Below are positions 10,853-24,822 of a stretch of 64,000 nucleotides of DNA, piece after piece. The first letter of the stretch is position 1, and the number at the start of each line of letters is the position of its first letter. The notes below the pieces were generated by a model. It made no database searches. It was not told the origin of the DNA and saw nothing but the letters and a program-made list of their open reading frames with translations. The stretch comes from Apus apus. Its lineage: Eukaryota > Chordata > Aves > Apodiformes > Apodidae. Position numbers and translations under genes: made by a program. Where the stretch lies: NCBI RefSeq assembly GCF_020740795.1, contig NC_067284.1, positions 96,401,440-96,465,439 on the forward strand. Reading direction: 5' to 3'.

Positions 10853-13800
10853 TTATTGTAAATTAATTAATCCTGATGTGTAATTAACAGAGACAATGCT
10901 GCTCCCTCCTTTATACAAATGTGTATTTCAATAGAAAGAGAGAGAGTCTGCAAAACAGCTAGTGGATTTTGTTTGCTATGCAGTTATCTTGCAACTGTTT
11001 ACTCCACTATTCCATGAAGATCGTGATTATAAGGAAAGGATTTATCTGATCTCAGTCATGGTTTTAGTATATAGCTCCAAACTGTCCTTATTTGCATAGG
11101 TTTGGTTGTTAGGAAACCAGTCTGCTTTGGGAAGGGGGTGAACACTGGACTCTGGCAGAGGCAGGCAGGGATTTTGGGTGTGTGAAATGTGAGCAGTGGG
11201 AAGGAAAGAACTCCTGCCAGTCTGCACATTGGTGCTACAGCTCAGGGGAGAAGAGGCAGCAGAGGATGAAGCAGTTTGGGTGGTTAGGATGTCAGTAGGC
11301 TGGCTGACCAGAAAATACCACAGCATCCCCAAGTAAGGTCCATTCCTCTGGACTAGATCTGAGTATTGATGGGTAAAGTAAGACATGAATTTACAGTGTG
11401 GGTGTCAGTTTCTCCTTACTGCCTGCCTGGTTACGTGCTCTTACTATATCATCAATTTTATCTCGGTTTCAGTGATGATTCACTCTCCCTAAAGGATAAT
11501 GTTCCTCGTGTTTACAACAGAGAAGTGGCATGTAAAAAAGCAGTTAATGCAAAGTAGCTGGCATTACTTTGCTAGGTTTTCTCAATTCAAAAGCTGAGGA
11601 CTACAACTTTTCTGGTGAAAGTATTAACTCAGTGTATTTTTTACTGCCATATTGGTAAAAAGGTATCTGTTTCCTTCCTTATGAGACTTCTTTACCAGAA
11701 GCAGTTTTGCAGTGTGGAAGAAAGTGGATGAGGAGATTGATAGATAACAATAAAATTCAGAGTAGGAAAGAAAAAGTCAACAAGGAAGTGTTCTCCTCTG
11801 TTGCTTCTATTACCAAAGCAGGTGGGTGTGCCAGGAAGACATCAGGTGGCTTGTTCAAAACAAACAGGAGATGCATCTTCACAAGCTTCGGTGTGTTTAA
11901 AGTCTGCAGTCCTTGGCTGCAGCATGTCATGGGGTCTAGAAGTTCTCAGAGTTTCAGAAATGGACTGTAAAGGTTCATGGATAAAAACTGCTGTGGTTCA
12001 GGGTATCTGTCATACACAAATCCCTGGAAACCTGGTGCAAAATCTTGCAGAATGTCAGTCTGAGTTTCCATGCTGTTTCACCCCTCCATGGTTTCCCTTG
12101 CTGGTTTCCCTTGCTGGCCACTGTCAGGCACAGGAAATTGTGCTAAATGCCATTTATGATCCACTGTGTCTTTTTTCATGGTCTTAACCATGCTGTTATA
12201 TGGCACAATTTCTCCAATACTACTGCATCTATACTTGGAAAAGATGGGAATATCTTATAATGTTTTAGGTATTGCAAAAGGGCCCTAGTTTTTCTGTGTG
12301 AATGAGGCTGCAAAAGGCATTTCAGTACCAGCACATGAGGTGTGAATAGAGCAATGGGCCAAATCAACATTCCTTCCTAAGATCTGAAAATGGAAATGCA
12401 GTGGGAAATATTTTTAAGTACAATCTTTAATAATAAAATAAAAGTTTTATGTTTTAAGTTTATACAACAAAGGATGCCTCTCAGGCAGAATTGGCATTTT
12501 GAGAATTCAACTGCTTGTTTTAAGTAAAGAAAAACATTTCCTTAAAACATATTTGTTTTGATGAAATTTGTATTAGTCTGTAGATATCAGCTAAGTTAAT
12601 TTAGCTGGGACTTTATTTCCTGTTGTCACAGTTGTGCAAATAGGAAAACGGCACTGCTGCTTCTAAAGATTGACTGGACATGTTATAATTTTGGCAGGTT
12701 GTCCTAATTGTTTGCATACTGCAGGCATCAGGCTGGAAGAAACCTTGGATTAAGCTGCTGGCAGACTGAGAAGAGGAGACATTCCCATCATTTTAATCAC
12801 AGGGTAACTAGGATGAAGCAAGATTTTACCCTTTCTCTGATAGTTAATGTGCTACAGGTCATTTGTTGCATACAAGAGAGGATGAAGAAGATAGTTGCTC
12901 AGATTCACCTTCTTAGGCCCTCTGTTGTGATGGCAACAAGAAAAGTGGCAGATAAGGCCTTAGCCATGTGCTTGTTGTCAGGTGGACTCAGTTGCCTCCT
13001 ACATCTGCCTTCTGGCTGGGCATCAGGACACGAACAAGCTGCAGACAGGAGGTTTCTAAACAGGTTATCGACCTACCTGTGCCCATGCTGCAGATCAGCT
13101 AGGGAGAAGGAAACCAGGGACATTCTCCTGGGGCTCTAAAGACCTGCCCAAGACCTGCACGAACACCTTGCTGCCCCTCTGCCTGGTGCTGGGATGTCCT
13201 GCACATAAAGTCCTAAGGAGGAACTTTGGCACCATTGGCAAACCTCCACCCAGCCCCTTCCCAGGTCCTCCATCTCTCTTCCCTAAACCACTTCTATAAA
13301 TGGCTTCATGGCCCCTGAGAGACAAGATCCTAGGATTGGCTGTCCCTGCCTCAGGCCAAATGCTGTTGCTTGTCCCTCTATATCACGATGGTGGGAATAA
13401 ACTTTTATTCCCTTTACCAGCATAGGCAGTAGGGACAAACAAGAGTGCCAGTAAGGAGGCTGCAAATGCTGCAGTGATAACTGAGATGGAGAGTACAAGC
13501 ATCTCATAAGAATGAGAGAGGAGTAAGGGAAAGACTGTACCATGGCCTGTTCAGCTTTCATTCTTCCCAGAGGCAGCAGCCTTGTTTGAAGCTGATGAGA
13601 TCTGAACCTACTTGCTCCTGTGCAACACCCAACTCAGCTTAGTGTCCTACCTATGACTCTTCTGGTGCTCCTGTTGATCCAGAAGCTCTGGATTCAAGTA
13701 TAAGAAGCAGGAAGACTGGGGACAGGACAGGGTTGAAGGCTGACAGTTTAAGGAACTGTGAGACTAAGGGGAAGGAAAAGAGAGGAAGGTGACAGGTTCT

Positions 13801-16800
13801 CAGCCTCTCTAAATGTAAGGATGCTAACACAGTCCTGGTGTTAATGCAATTATGAGGTTCTCAAACCTGAATGTCTTTCAGCCTCTCTCTGGTTCAGTAC
13901 ACAGGTAGACTTAGCAAAGAAGCATCTGCATTAACCTTGGGACCATACACTTATTGATGTAGAATGAATTGGTGCTGAGGGAAGGACAAAAAGAAGAGCA
14001 GTTTCTGGGCATGAGGCAATATGATAACCCACAACTGGGAAGGTGCTTGTGTGCCTCTCATTATCATAGTTCAAAGGAACTGTGATGGGAAATGTGCAGG
14101 TTTGGTAAACAAGCCAATTGCACTAAGAAAATAGCTGACTACATGTCACTGATTTTGACTCCCAGGGGAAATCCACTTCCAAAACCTTGTCTTCAGCACA
14201 ACTCTGAGAAGCTGAGCTGCTTTTGCTTGGTAAACATTCCCTTATTTAACAAAAGCTATTACCACTGAGGAAAGAAAAGACAAGGTATACTCTTACTGTG
14301 AAGTGAAAGCCTGCAGGCAGAATAGCTGATGTTCACTTAAAAGCTTATCATTCTATGAGTGAAGAAAAGAAGATGCACTGAATTGGCAGATGAAATGTAC
14401 TGTTTTCTTTGTCTTCATGTAAAGGTGGAACAAATAAACCCCCCAAAAGAGGAGATCAGAAATAAATCAGGAAAAATAAAAATAGTCTTTAAGACACCGT
14501 GGTGTTAACACAGTGCTTTTCTATCTGTAGCCTGATCTCACTGCAAAACCAGGAGAAAAACACCAAGAACATGCCAAAGCATTAAAACATAATTGCACTT
14601 TGCAGGGCAAGTAAGCAGACTTTCTGGGTAAAGGGCTGTGTCTTTTACCTTTCATCTCTCTGGTGGTCACCCAAAGATCTCCTTTGCAATTACAAACAGT
14701 GTCATTTTAAGACCGTTTATGTTGCTTGGGAGAGTTATTTGAACAGTATCTATGCATTGCTGAGGTAACTTTAATTGGGTTGCTATTTATGTAATGCAAT
14801 TAAACTAGTGGCCTTCTGATAGCAAACTTTCCAAACGAAATAGTCTTGTTTAAGGGCTGTTAAAATGTTAAGTGGCTTATTGAGGTACTTCAGGTTTATT
14901 GATCTAACCTTCTGAAATTACCTTTTGTAATGCAGAAAAGTCCTTCTGTGCCTTGCATTCAGTTCATAGACTTTTTTTTTTCCTGGTTTGTCAGGGGGAA
15001 GAGATCAGAGCATCCTTTGCTTCCTGTTTAGTGAGGGAATGTTCACCCTGTAATTGTGCATCTCCAGAGAGATACATGGTTCTTCAGTTGAACCATGACT
15101 TAGGGTTTCAGTTTTAGCTTGCAGAGCAAGCTTTCAGCCTTCCCTTCTAGGAGGAAACCCAGGTCAGAAATATGGCATTTCATTCTCACTTTTACGTGAA
15201 GAGTTAACAGCATCTGTATTTTTTCTGTATATCAGATGCACATAATTGGAGTAGCTTCTCATGCCACTTTGCTAGTTTATTGACACAGAAGGATTTGAGC
15301 ATTTACATTGGATGCTCTGATCAGACATAGATTATTTTGTAATGGTTTTCTGTTTGGAGCTAAACTCCAGGAAGGAGGAACAGAAGGCTGACACATGGAC
15401 ATTAGTGTGAAGAGTCTCTCCCTTCATAGCCACAATGAACAGAGAGTAAGACAAGCTAAATGAATCAATCTTTTCCTCCCCAATGTCCACGAGCTACTCT
15501 CCATTCTATGAATTTTGACCACCTTTTTTTTTCATCACCACCCTGCAGATGGTATCTGTGCTTCTGAAACACTCTACACAATTCAGCCTGTTCTTGACAT
15601 CATTCTGCTTGCTCCTGATTCTCCACATGGGTCATATCTGTTAGCACTCTGATGGAAAGACTTGTCCTTGAGGTCTCTTCTCTGCTACAGCTGTTTATCT
15701 TTTGTAATTTAACCAATTTCCTTTCTCAAATCCTTGATTTTCTAAAATAAAAATAATTTTTTTAATTGTTGTGGTGAAAGATGGCATTGCTTTTCTGTCT
15801 TTCAGATATTGGGCATTTCTCTGGTTGTGGCCAGCCAGTTTGTTTCTTCTGCTTTCCTTCCTGACCCACCCCAAATGCCTAATGCTTTCTGGCTTCCTGA
15901 TCATTCCTATTCTTTCTTTGTTGAGCAATGAAAGCTTCTCCTAGCCAGCCAGTATGAGTACACAGGACGTAGTTTTAGGTCCTGCTCTGTAGAGCTCAAT
16001 TACAGGAGATATTTTTTTTCTCTCCTCCACCTCCAAGCTTTAGCTCAAGCCGGAAGGGAAATGAAACTAACGGCTCTTAAAAATTCTTACTGCCACGGAG
16101 TTTAAAATCCTGTTCTTATCAAAATGCGTGGAAGTTTTCCAGTGGAACCAGGTCTGAGGTGAATGTCTGTTAGAATCAGAAACTAAAATGTAGCATGAGC
16201 TAGAAACACAGGTCATCTTAACTGTTTCCTTCCCAGTTTCCTCTGAGGCGGTAAGTTCTGTTGTTCCATATGTGAAACCTTGTATGGCTGTTTTCCTGGA
16301 GAAAGTCTGGGTGGACAGCAGCTTAGCACTTACTCTGCCTTTTAAATTAATGTTTTATCAAATCATTACCTGTGCATAAGGTAAAAAATGTGTGCTTTTA
16401 CAATTCTGGTTTCCTGCTGAACCACTGGACAGGAGGCACATCTTCATAGTGACATGTTTGGAGGCCCAGTGCAGTCCCCGTGCTGCAAGACTCAATTGTA
16501 AGACTATGGCTGAGGTGATCAGAAAGATTTTTGACTGAAAAACATGCCTAATTTTCTCTAGAAAGCCAAACCAGGCTTGTTAGAATTATTCAGCCCTCAC
16601 ACAATCATAATTTTGCTAAATCTGTGGAAGTATTTACTGTCTGGAATACATATAATTTATACAACAAGGTATTGGGACTCCAGGGAGAGGTACCACTGTT
16701 CAAAGAAAAAGCCAAAGTGGGACATTTTGCTGAAATCAGATGGGGAAAACCAGACTGCAATTTGGTAGAATTGCCACAAGTTTTATCTTGCAAAAATTGC

Positions 16801-17194
16801 TAGGGTGAACTTGTGGCATACTTTTACATGTCAACTATCTTTGCCTTTGCATATATTTACAGTTGGCCCTCTATGGGGAGAAAGAAACATCATTTTGAAT
16901 GCCTTTTATACCCCCTGTACCCCAGCCTACCCAGCACTGCCTGTCCATTTTGGGGTCAGATGGTTGCCTGCAGCAGCAGAAACAAGAGGGGCGGTGCAGG
17001 AGCAGCCCCTCGGAAAGGAAAGAAAATAATTTCTGTGTAACATTTAATTTGAAATGGGATTAATAAATTTTCAACAGCCCTGAAGAATTACGCATGTCTG
17101 CTGCCTGACTGTTTTAACCATGGAAACCAGCCAGTGCAGTGGGAAAGCCAAAACTCTCACAGCCAGAGTCAAAGCACCAGCTCTGGCTGCTGGT

Positions 17195-17461
17195 GTCGCC
17201 ATTCCCAGGCACTGGTGCTGCTCGAAGGCAGGCACCAGGGCTTGTACCCTCCAGATAACACCAGACCCTCTCAGCGTTCTCCAGCAAAAAGCACCCTTAG
17301 GAGGGCTTGCCGTCGGTTAGACACTCAAAGAGGGGTCTTCCCTGCCCTGTCAGCCCAAGGGTCAGGGTCTGCACAGTGGGCCTGCGGGCGCGTGGGCAAG
17401 CCCCGTGCCGGGGGCTGCGAGTGACCCTTCTGGCTCCCTTCCCAGAGCAGCGGTGAGCGGT
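17195..17461. other. Small CpG-bearing GC-rich patch
   Basis: Roughly a dozen CpG dinucleotides fall in about 270 bases, in surroundings that have almost none. The densest part is CTGCGGGCGCGTGGGCAAGC near 17381. It ends with a donor-like GTGAGCGG at 17452. It is too short for a standard CpG island. It may be a minor promoter, an enhancer or a decayed GC-rich insertion. No transcript evidence can be drawn from sequence alone. Confidence 0.4.
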
Positions 17462-19269
17462 ATGTGCTTCAGGAGTCTGGAGGCTGCTTGGCTTTGGAAG
17501 CAACTAATGCAAAACACAGTCAAAGTGCTTTCATGTGAGCTCCTGAGGAGAGGCCAGGGCAGCTGTAAAGAATACAGGCAGCCTTGGGTTTGTTTACGAG
17601 GAGGGAAAAAAGGCTGCTGTGGGAAATGGCCGCGTCACTGTTCCTATGGTGTTATGTACCTTGTTTATAAGATGGTGCCAAGTGGCAAGCACAAACACAT
17701 TCCTTTTGACCTTGTTCAAAACCTAAAAGGGAGAGACTTGTTTAAATTTCTGCTACTGTCACTGCTATTCAACTGTTTGAACTTTTTTTCTATGCTTAGT
17801 TTTGCTTCTCTCAGCATTGGTGATTTTCTAGAGCACATTAGAAAGATCACAGACAATATCAATGTTTGAAACACGTCCTTGTATGTTTGGGTAGATGTTT
17901 TGCCACAGAAGCTCTGGGTAGTGTGATCACAGGGGTATCTGCAGCAACCTCTGTTGTCTGATTTTCCATCTCTTCTAACAGCATGTTCACAGGTACAGTT
18001 CCAGACTCAAAAAGTATTTCTGTTCCTGTTTCATAAGAATTTAGTACATTGTGTGGGCCCAGCACTGTAAGAACTGCTGGCTTCACCATCCATACTTTGT
18101 GGATTTAATTTACATTTTCAGATTAGTTTTATTCCCTGTAGGTATGTCCTGGACTCCTATGTAGTAATTATTTTTGATGACTCCACTAACGCCTACTGCT
18201 GAAGGCAGAGATGATCTATTTCAGACTCCTCCGCTGAATGAATTTAGCCAACAATCCACTCATGACTCTGGCAGATGTTTCTGCTTTCTTTCTTTCCTTC
18301 AGGCCAGTAAAAACTTTATAAATCTTCCCTCCACCATTCCAGAAATGTGAGAACTTTCCCCCTTGACACCTAAAACATCTACTGACCTTGTCCGCATAAG
18401 GCAGAACATGTTTGTAGATACTGCAGACACCTGAATTTAAATGAACAAAAACCATTTGCTTTTATAAAAGGATGACTGAGATTAGACTACGCTCCACAAA
18501 ACTGTATTTTTTTCATAAGAATACTTTCTCATATACCTACGATTCAAAAATCACCAACTTCATCACAGTACTGTAACTAGTCCAAAAATTTGTTGGTTGC
18601 TCCTGCTGTTTGTGTAACAACATGCTGACTCCTGTCTTTAGTATGCACACTAGGAGTCTTGAAGTTAATGGACTATTTCTGTTCATCTCAGGGGATATAG
18701 GCCAAAGGCCTATTGAAAATGCATGAGATTTTGCTACAAAGCAAGCCTGAGGCATGTTAACAGCAATTCTTCCTTTGTCTCCATATTAAGATGCTAACTT
18801 TTTCCTTGGTCTGCTATCCCATTGAAGACGATCAAAGAGTTTAAAGAAGCTATTGCAGGCTCCCTTTTCTAATGTTCATTAAGGCTTTTCCTGTTTGGTT
18901 GGAACTAGTAAGCATTCAGATACATTGATTATTTTCAAGGAAAGAGTGAAGTGAACTGGTTATTGGATTTCATCTCCCTCTAGACTAGTGGACACATTAC
19001 TTTTGGAACTAAATTTTGCCAAGAAGCCAAAGATTAACTAGTTATGGAGACTAAACTATCCTTTCACTTTATAATGTATTAGAAAATGTCACAGTGTTAT
19101 AACCACAGGCTGTCAGAAGCCTTCATGAAGATGAATAATTATGACATCATGAGACACAGGCCGAGGAGGAATTTTTTTAGATTGTTCTAATGCTAATAAA
19201 TAAAATAGAGGTTAGTATTCTAGGAAAAATATGAAAGCTCACAAAACTGCAAATCAAGATTGGCATAAG

Positions 19270-19388
19270 CTTTTGGTTTTTTGGGTTTGTTTTTGTGTTT
19301 TGGTTTTTTTTATGGTGAAGTTGTTGAAGTTTTTTAAAAAATGTGGTAGCATAAGTTTTTTTTGTGGGGGGGGCATGGGGGGGTTTGT
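19270..19388. repeat. T/G-rich low-complexity tract with G runs
   Basis: GGTTTTTT/GTTTTT-type repeats on the plus strand run into an eight-G and then a seven-G run separated by CAT. Simple low-complexity DNA with no coding content. Confidence 0.75.
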
Positions 19389-22300
19389 ATCATATTAGCT
19401 CTGTGCTAATTGTACCTTTCTGACAGCCACTAAAAAAGAATTTTCCTGTCAGAATAATAGTCTCTTTCTTTTGCCTTCATAAAGCAGTAAAACGGTGATC
19501 TCTCTTCTCACTCCTGTCTCAGCAGCATTCTCTTTCTTCTGCTCTCAATGGGCCTGCAGGTTGTCTATGTAATACTTGCAATACTTGACTCTGAGAATTT
19601 TGTTGTACTTCTTGGACTTCTTGGTATCTCACACCTACCTGGGTATTTTGTGCTTTCTGTGCATACTTTGTAAATATAAATCCCAAAGACATGCATCGAT
19701 TAAAGGTTAGTATTGGTGGATGTATGGGATGGATTAATCCAGGCTCTGTGCTGTGCTAATTGAGGAATTGCCATTAGTGGAAATCTCATAGCAATGAGAA
19801 TGATGATGAATACTTTGTCCAAAAAATACACACCTCGCAACAAAAAAAGGAACAATAACTTGGTTAAGAGAACCGTGCAGTTTGCTATTCCCTGCAAGAA
19901 CAATAGTAAAGCACAATAAAAATGAGAAATTTGTCAATTTAGATTCTTTGAAATAAAAGGTTTAGGCCTGTGGCTTTGCTACAGGATTTGCTGAAAATTC
20001 ACATCCGCCAAAGTAAGATCTCACCGGAGTTGTCTGGGACTTGACTTTTGGATGGACTGAGTATCTGGAACTCAAGTTTCAGTTTGCAACAAGTATGGGA
20101 AATGCTTGCTCCTGAACAGGAGGCAATCTAAGTCAGAAGCTTTGAAAACTAGCATCGTTTTCCCAGCAATGAGAAGTGGTAGTAATTCAGGGGACAGCTG
20201 GAATGAGAGTGCTGTTTGCTTCTAAAATGCCAAAAGATTGAAATAATAATTACAAACATGCAAAAAGGACTGTAATGGGATGAGATAGCTGTGTGTGCTT
20301 ATTGCCCCGTACAGATTTTATTATTAAAATTGCTGTGAGCGTTTTGTTTAAGCTATCAATCCTTTATTCAGCCTAAGAGCAGACAGCCAAAGCTGTGGTG
20401 GTTTCTGATGCTTGTAAGGCACATTCTGCAGAACAGTAAGTTCCCTAGGGGACATCTGGGCAGCTAATAACCTCCAAATTATCCACTCTAGGCCATGTCA
20501 TGATTGCCTTAACTCACCTCCTCAGCCACAGTGTGACCATTTCCACCTGTAGCGGGTTTTCCTAGGAGGGACTTGCTGAATTTGAACGATTTGATCCCCT
20601 GTTAGAGTTATGGGAGCTTTATCTGTGACAGGGATGAGGCAGAGTTGAGGTTTTGATTGATGAGCTGATGGGAAACAGCAGCCTAGCTGTGTTGTTTTGT
20701 AATGATTGCGTATAGAGGGCATGGGTGCCCTGTATGCAGGGAATAGGTATGTAACATGAAGAAGTTCTGCCTCTTTGAACCTTCTTTGCTGAGAACATTA
20801 ATTTAACAATTTCATTATTAGAAACAATGTGTTTACCAGCACTAGAAATATGGCCAGAGCTTAAATAGCTGCTCAGGTTTTAGGCTGAGGGTTTGTGAAT
20901 CTCCTAAGCTCCCATATTATTTGTCCATGTTTTACATAGTCCTGTTCTGCTCCCTAAGGTTTATACTTTGGCTAGTGCTACATTCTCATTAGTGAGGGAT
21001 GGCTTGTGCATCTGGGTTTTACATCAGGAACACACACTCTCATTTGTGTGAAACCCATTCAGAAAATTGACCAAACTGTTTTTCAGAAGTAGGATGGTAT
21101 ATTTTTATATCAGCGGAGTGCCAAAGGATTTAAGTTCATATGTCCTTTTTTTCTACTTGCAGGAAAAGACATTAATACAGAGCACATGTGAAATTCTGTC
21201 TGTGTAATGAAGAAAATACTTGGACTACACTTTTTACAGTGTAAACTACTGAACTTGCAAATACCAGGTTGCATGGGAGAGGAGCCAATGTGATGAAGTC
21301 CAAGCAATATGAGGAAGCACAGAGATGGTAAACACATTATCTTCTTGTAAAGGAAACATGTGGTGTAAAGATATAGGCTCTTGTCTTCTTTTATTCTTGT
21401 AAGAATAAGCTTAGTTTTTCTGAGACTTGAGGTGGTAAAATTAGCGGGGAAAACATCTAGGAGAGAGCAGAGGTAGGCCTGAATATTTTCCAAAAGCCTC
21501 ATTATCTATTGTTCTGTATGGCAGAAAACTAAATACTGGTCTTCTAGAAGTCCCTGGCAAAACTAGTTTATTCAATGGGCCAGGAGTTTATCCCAGGTGT
21601 TTTGCTACCATAGTAACAATCTTATCCACATGTGTAGAGAACAGTTTGGGTTAAATTATGAGCTGCTGTTGCCAGAGTGTAATTTTGGAGCCAAAGGACA
21701 GTATAGTTGAATGAATTAAATGTTATTATGATGATTGTTATTAATAAAATTATTTCTCAGTACACCTTCTAAATGTAGACTAAGACTTAACAGGATACTG
21801 CAGGCCTCATTGTAATACTTATAGATCACAGTAAATACAGCGAAAGTATATACCATAAAAATAAGTTTTACTTTCAGAAATTTATGACATCTAAGCATGT
21901 AGAGCTCAATGAGTACATCAGTAGAAACCAAACTAAACATGTAAATTGACATACCTATACCAACTGGGAGTAGGGCACACACTGAATAAACACACTGTTA
22001 GGACAGACCTTTTGTTATAAACCTATTCCAGATTATCAAGCATGGTAGATTTTCCTGTAGTTTCCTTATAAGGAGACTGACTACAACAGGAAAATGTTTG
22101 TTTCAACTTCTTCTCTGTTGCCTCTGTTCTTATTTCTTTGTGCCTTGATTTGACAAGCACTAGTAATCTATATTAATCTTTTTCTTTACTACTTTTCAGA
22201 ACAAGGATGTCCTGAAATAATTAACGCTCTTCATCTGGAACACTGATGGCTGAAAGTAAATAAAGGAAGCTGAGAAAATTTGAAGGCTCCTGATATCTTC

Positions 22301-24797
22301 AATATGTTCCTAGCAATGCTTTTCATGTTGGGTTGTTTGTTTGTTTGTGTTTTTTTTGATATTTGAGATTTTAAAATCTTTATTAATGTCCTTTATTGAT
22401 AAATTGAAGATGCAAAGTCCTAGCAATATATCTAGGCTACATTCAAGTTTGTCCTCACTAAAAGGCAGTTAGAGAAGACAGGACATGACAGGGTTCTCAT
22501 TCCTTCCTGACTCACAGTAATGCAGAACACTAAGACTGCTACCCTTCAAGTCACTTCATGCTTCTGACAGTGCTCTTTTTCTCTAGTTTAAATTATTTAT
22601 TTCAGCATCAATTGTGGTCCTGTCCCTGCTGCACTTCATCACAGTAGTTGGAAAACAGTCTGGGATACTTAAAATGTGTAAAGAAAAAAGTGGGGGCCTG
22701 GGGAGAAGGAAGAGGAAAATAAAATAATTAAGAAAATATTTGGGGTTTTGCAGTCAGTTTCAAAAGAAAAATCTAATTTTAGTGTAGATCTTGTCTTCAT
22801 CAATTTGAAAATAAGCATAATAAACCAGGTAAGTATAGTGAAAATTTGAAATCAGAATGAAAATTTTAATTTAGTTTTGAGAATACTATTTAGAGTAGTA
22901 TATTTTACAATATTGTATTAATTAAGATTTTATTGTTATGTCTATCTCTCACTAACAATATGTAATACTGGATCCTACAGCATCAGCATCAACTTGTAAA
23001 GCCTATGGAAAGCAGAATTTGCACTGATGTTCAGCTCAGTGTATGCAAGTTACAGACACTGGTTTTGCATCTCATTCATTTTTATTATGGCCAGAGCCAT
23101 AAACTGGGAAATCATTTTTTGGAGGTTCAATTTTTGTGAGGCAAATGACTCTTATTGACAGATCTGATTCCATATGAGTTTGATTCATGAGAACCTTCCA
23201 CATGCCACTGCTGGCTTTCCATTGCAGTTACCAGGATCTGATTTTTAATTCTTGGTTGCTTTATGAGACAAAGATAGTTATGTTTGTTTCAATTTTAAAA
23301 TAAACCCAAAGTATTTATATCTTTGAATGTGTTTACTGCATCAGCTGTGAAGTCGTTTAAATGGCAACAGTGCCAGGGAGCACAGTGGAGTGCCAGACAA
23401 AAATAAAAGAGTATTTTGAAAGATCAATAGAGTTTTCTAAGCTCAAAGGCATCTATTTAATTCAAACCACACAATGTGTGATTGTGATATCATTAAAATA
23501 AATATCCCAAGTGAGCCATCCCTCACCCTCCATATCAAAGAGCTGACATAATTTCTGCATATTGTATTGACAGTTTTTGGTATTTGGTGCAAAGATCAGA
23601 CATAATCAGGGAAAACAAGCTGTGTTCCAGAACACCACACCATGTCCCAGCATGAGCTTTTTATTTTCTTTGAATATAAGATCATAAGAAGTGAACTTTT
23701 AGTCTGTTCTGCCCACCTGTGTTTACTGTAGCTAGGGGACCTATTGCTTTCCTATTGCCATTATTTCATGTATTTAAAGGCAAAATGAGAGAATATGGCA
23801 AAAGTCCTAATAAGGCAGATTGGGCAAAAAGAGTCTGTATGTTGCCATCCCACACTGTGGTAGCTTCCAAGGGGACAGCTAGTTGTTTGCTTGGCTAATT
23901 TTATACTGTGCTTCCCACTTTAGGGTATGGCTCCTGCAGCGTCAGCCTCATGCTCTAGATGCTGTAGAAAATGGCATTTGATTGAAGTCACTCACAGTTG
24001 AGTGCATACAATGCATAAAACAAAAACATTGCTTTCATTGTCTCTTCCTTCCTCTATTATGTATGCTAAACTTTTGCTATTGTTTTTTGCTCACAGAGAT
24101 ACCAGGAATATCACAGGGAATTTTGCCTTCCAGTGTTTTGAAGGAAGGACAAGGAATTGTATTTTTTTATTTTTATGTTTTTAATAGTGGAAGAGTAACA
24201 AATCACTACTCTGAAACTTGTTTCGCTATGAAAATAGCCATGCTGAGAACATACCATGGCTTTATTTTGCCATTGCACAGAAAAAAATCCAGAAGCTGAT
24301 GAGCAAATGGAAAAACATGTTGACAAAAACCCTTTTATTGTATCTTACGCTTATGCTGAAGAAAAAAATGGGTAAGATAGATGTCTTTTGTTGAGGTATG
24401 TCCTAAAACAGCCCATTCACTGAGCAATAAATAGCACTTGAGATAAATGCTTTCTGCTTTTTTTCACAGTAGCAGCAGAATACATCTGACATTGCATGTA
24501 GTACTCCTTGCAAAGAAGTGTGTACAAATTCAGGCTTGTACAGTTTGCCAGATAAAGAACATTTTTTTTATGGTGAGATAAATTAGTTTCTATTTTTATG
24601 TAAATTTTCCTGCTTATTGGCTGTAAAGATCTTCTGTTGTATTTGGAGGCACTACATCTTAAGTGCTGGAGAGGCTTTGCATTATTTCCAGAAATCCCAC
24701 TGAGACACGTGCGGTGTGTAAAGCTGTCAGAGACATAAATTAATGCAATTTCTTTTTGTCTTCTCTGTATTTCTTCATTGATTCAAAAAACAATGGT

Positions 24798-24822
24798 GGG
24801 GGGGTTGGGAAGGGGAGAAGGG
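24798..24822 (+). repeat. Canonical G-quadruplex motif
   Basis: Four G tracts (G7, G3, G4, G3) are separated by TT, AA and AGAA on the plus strand, fitting the G3+N1-7 pattern. There is no adjacent gene landmark. Confidence 0.6.

Noticed and set aside
23660..23800. Possible CR1 5'-type fragment (AAGATCATAAGAAGTGAACT)
   Set aside because: Only a few bases resemble the pattern common in sauropsid CR1 copies; too short and diverged to support.
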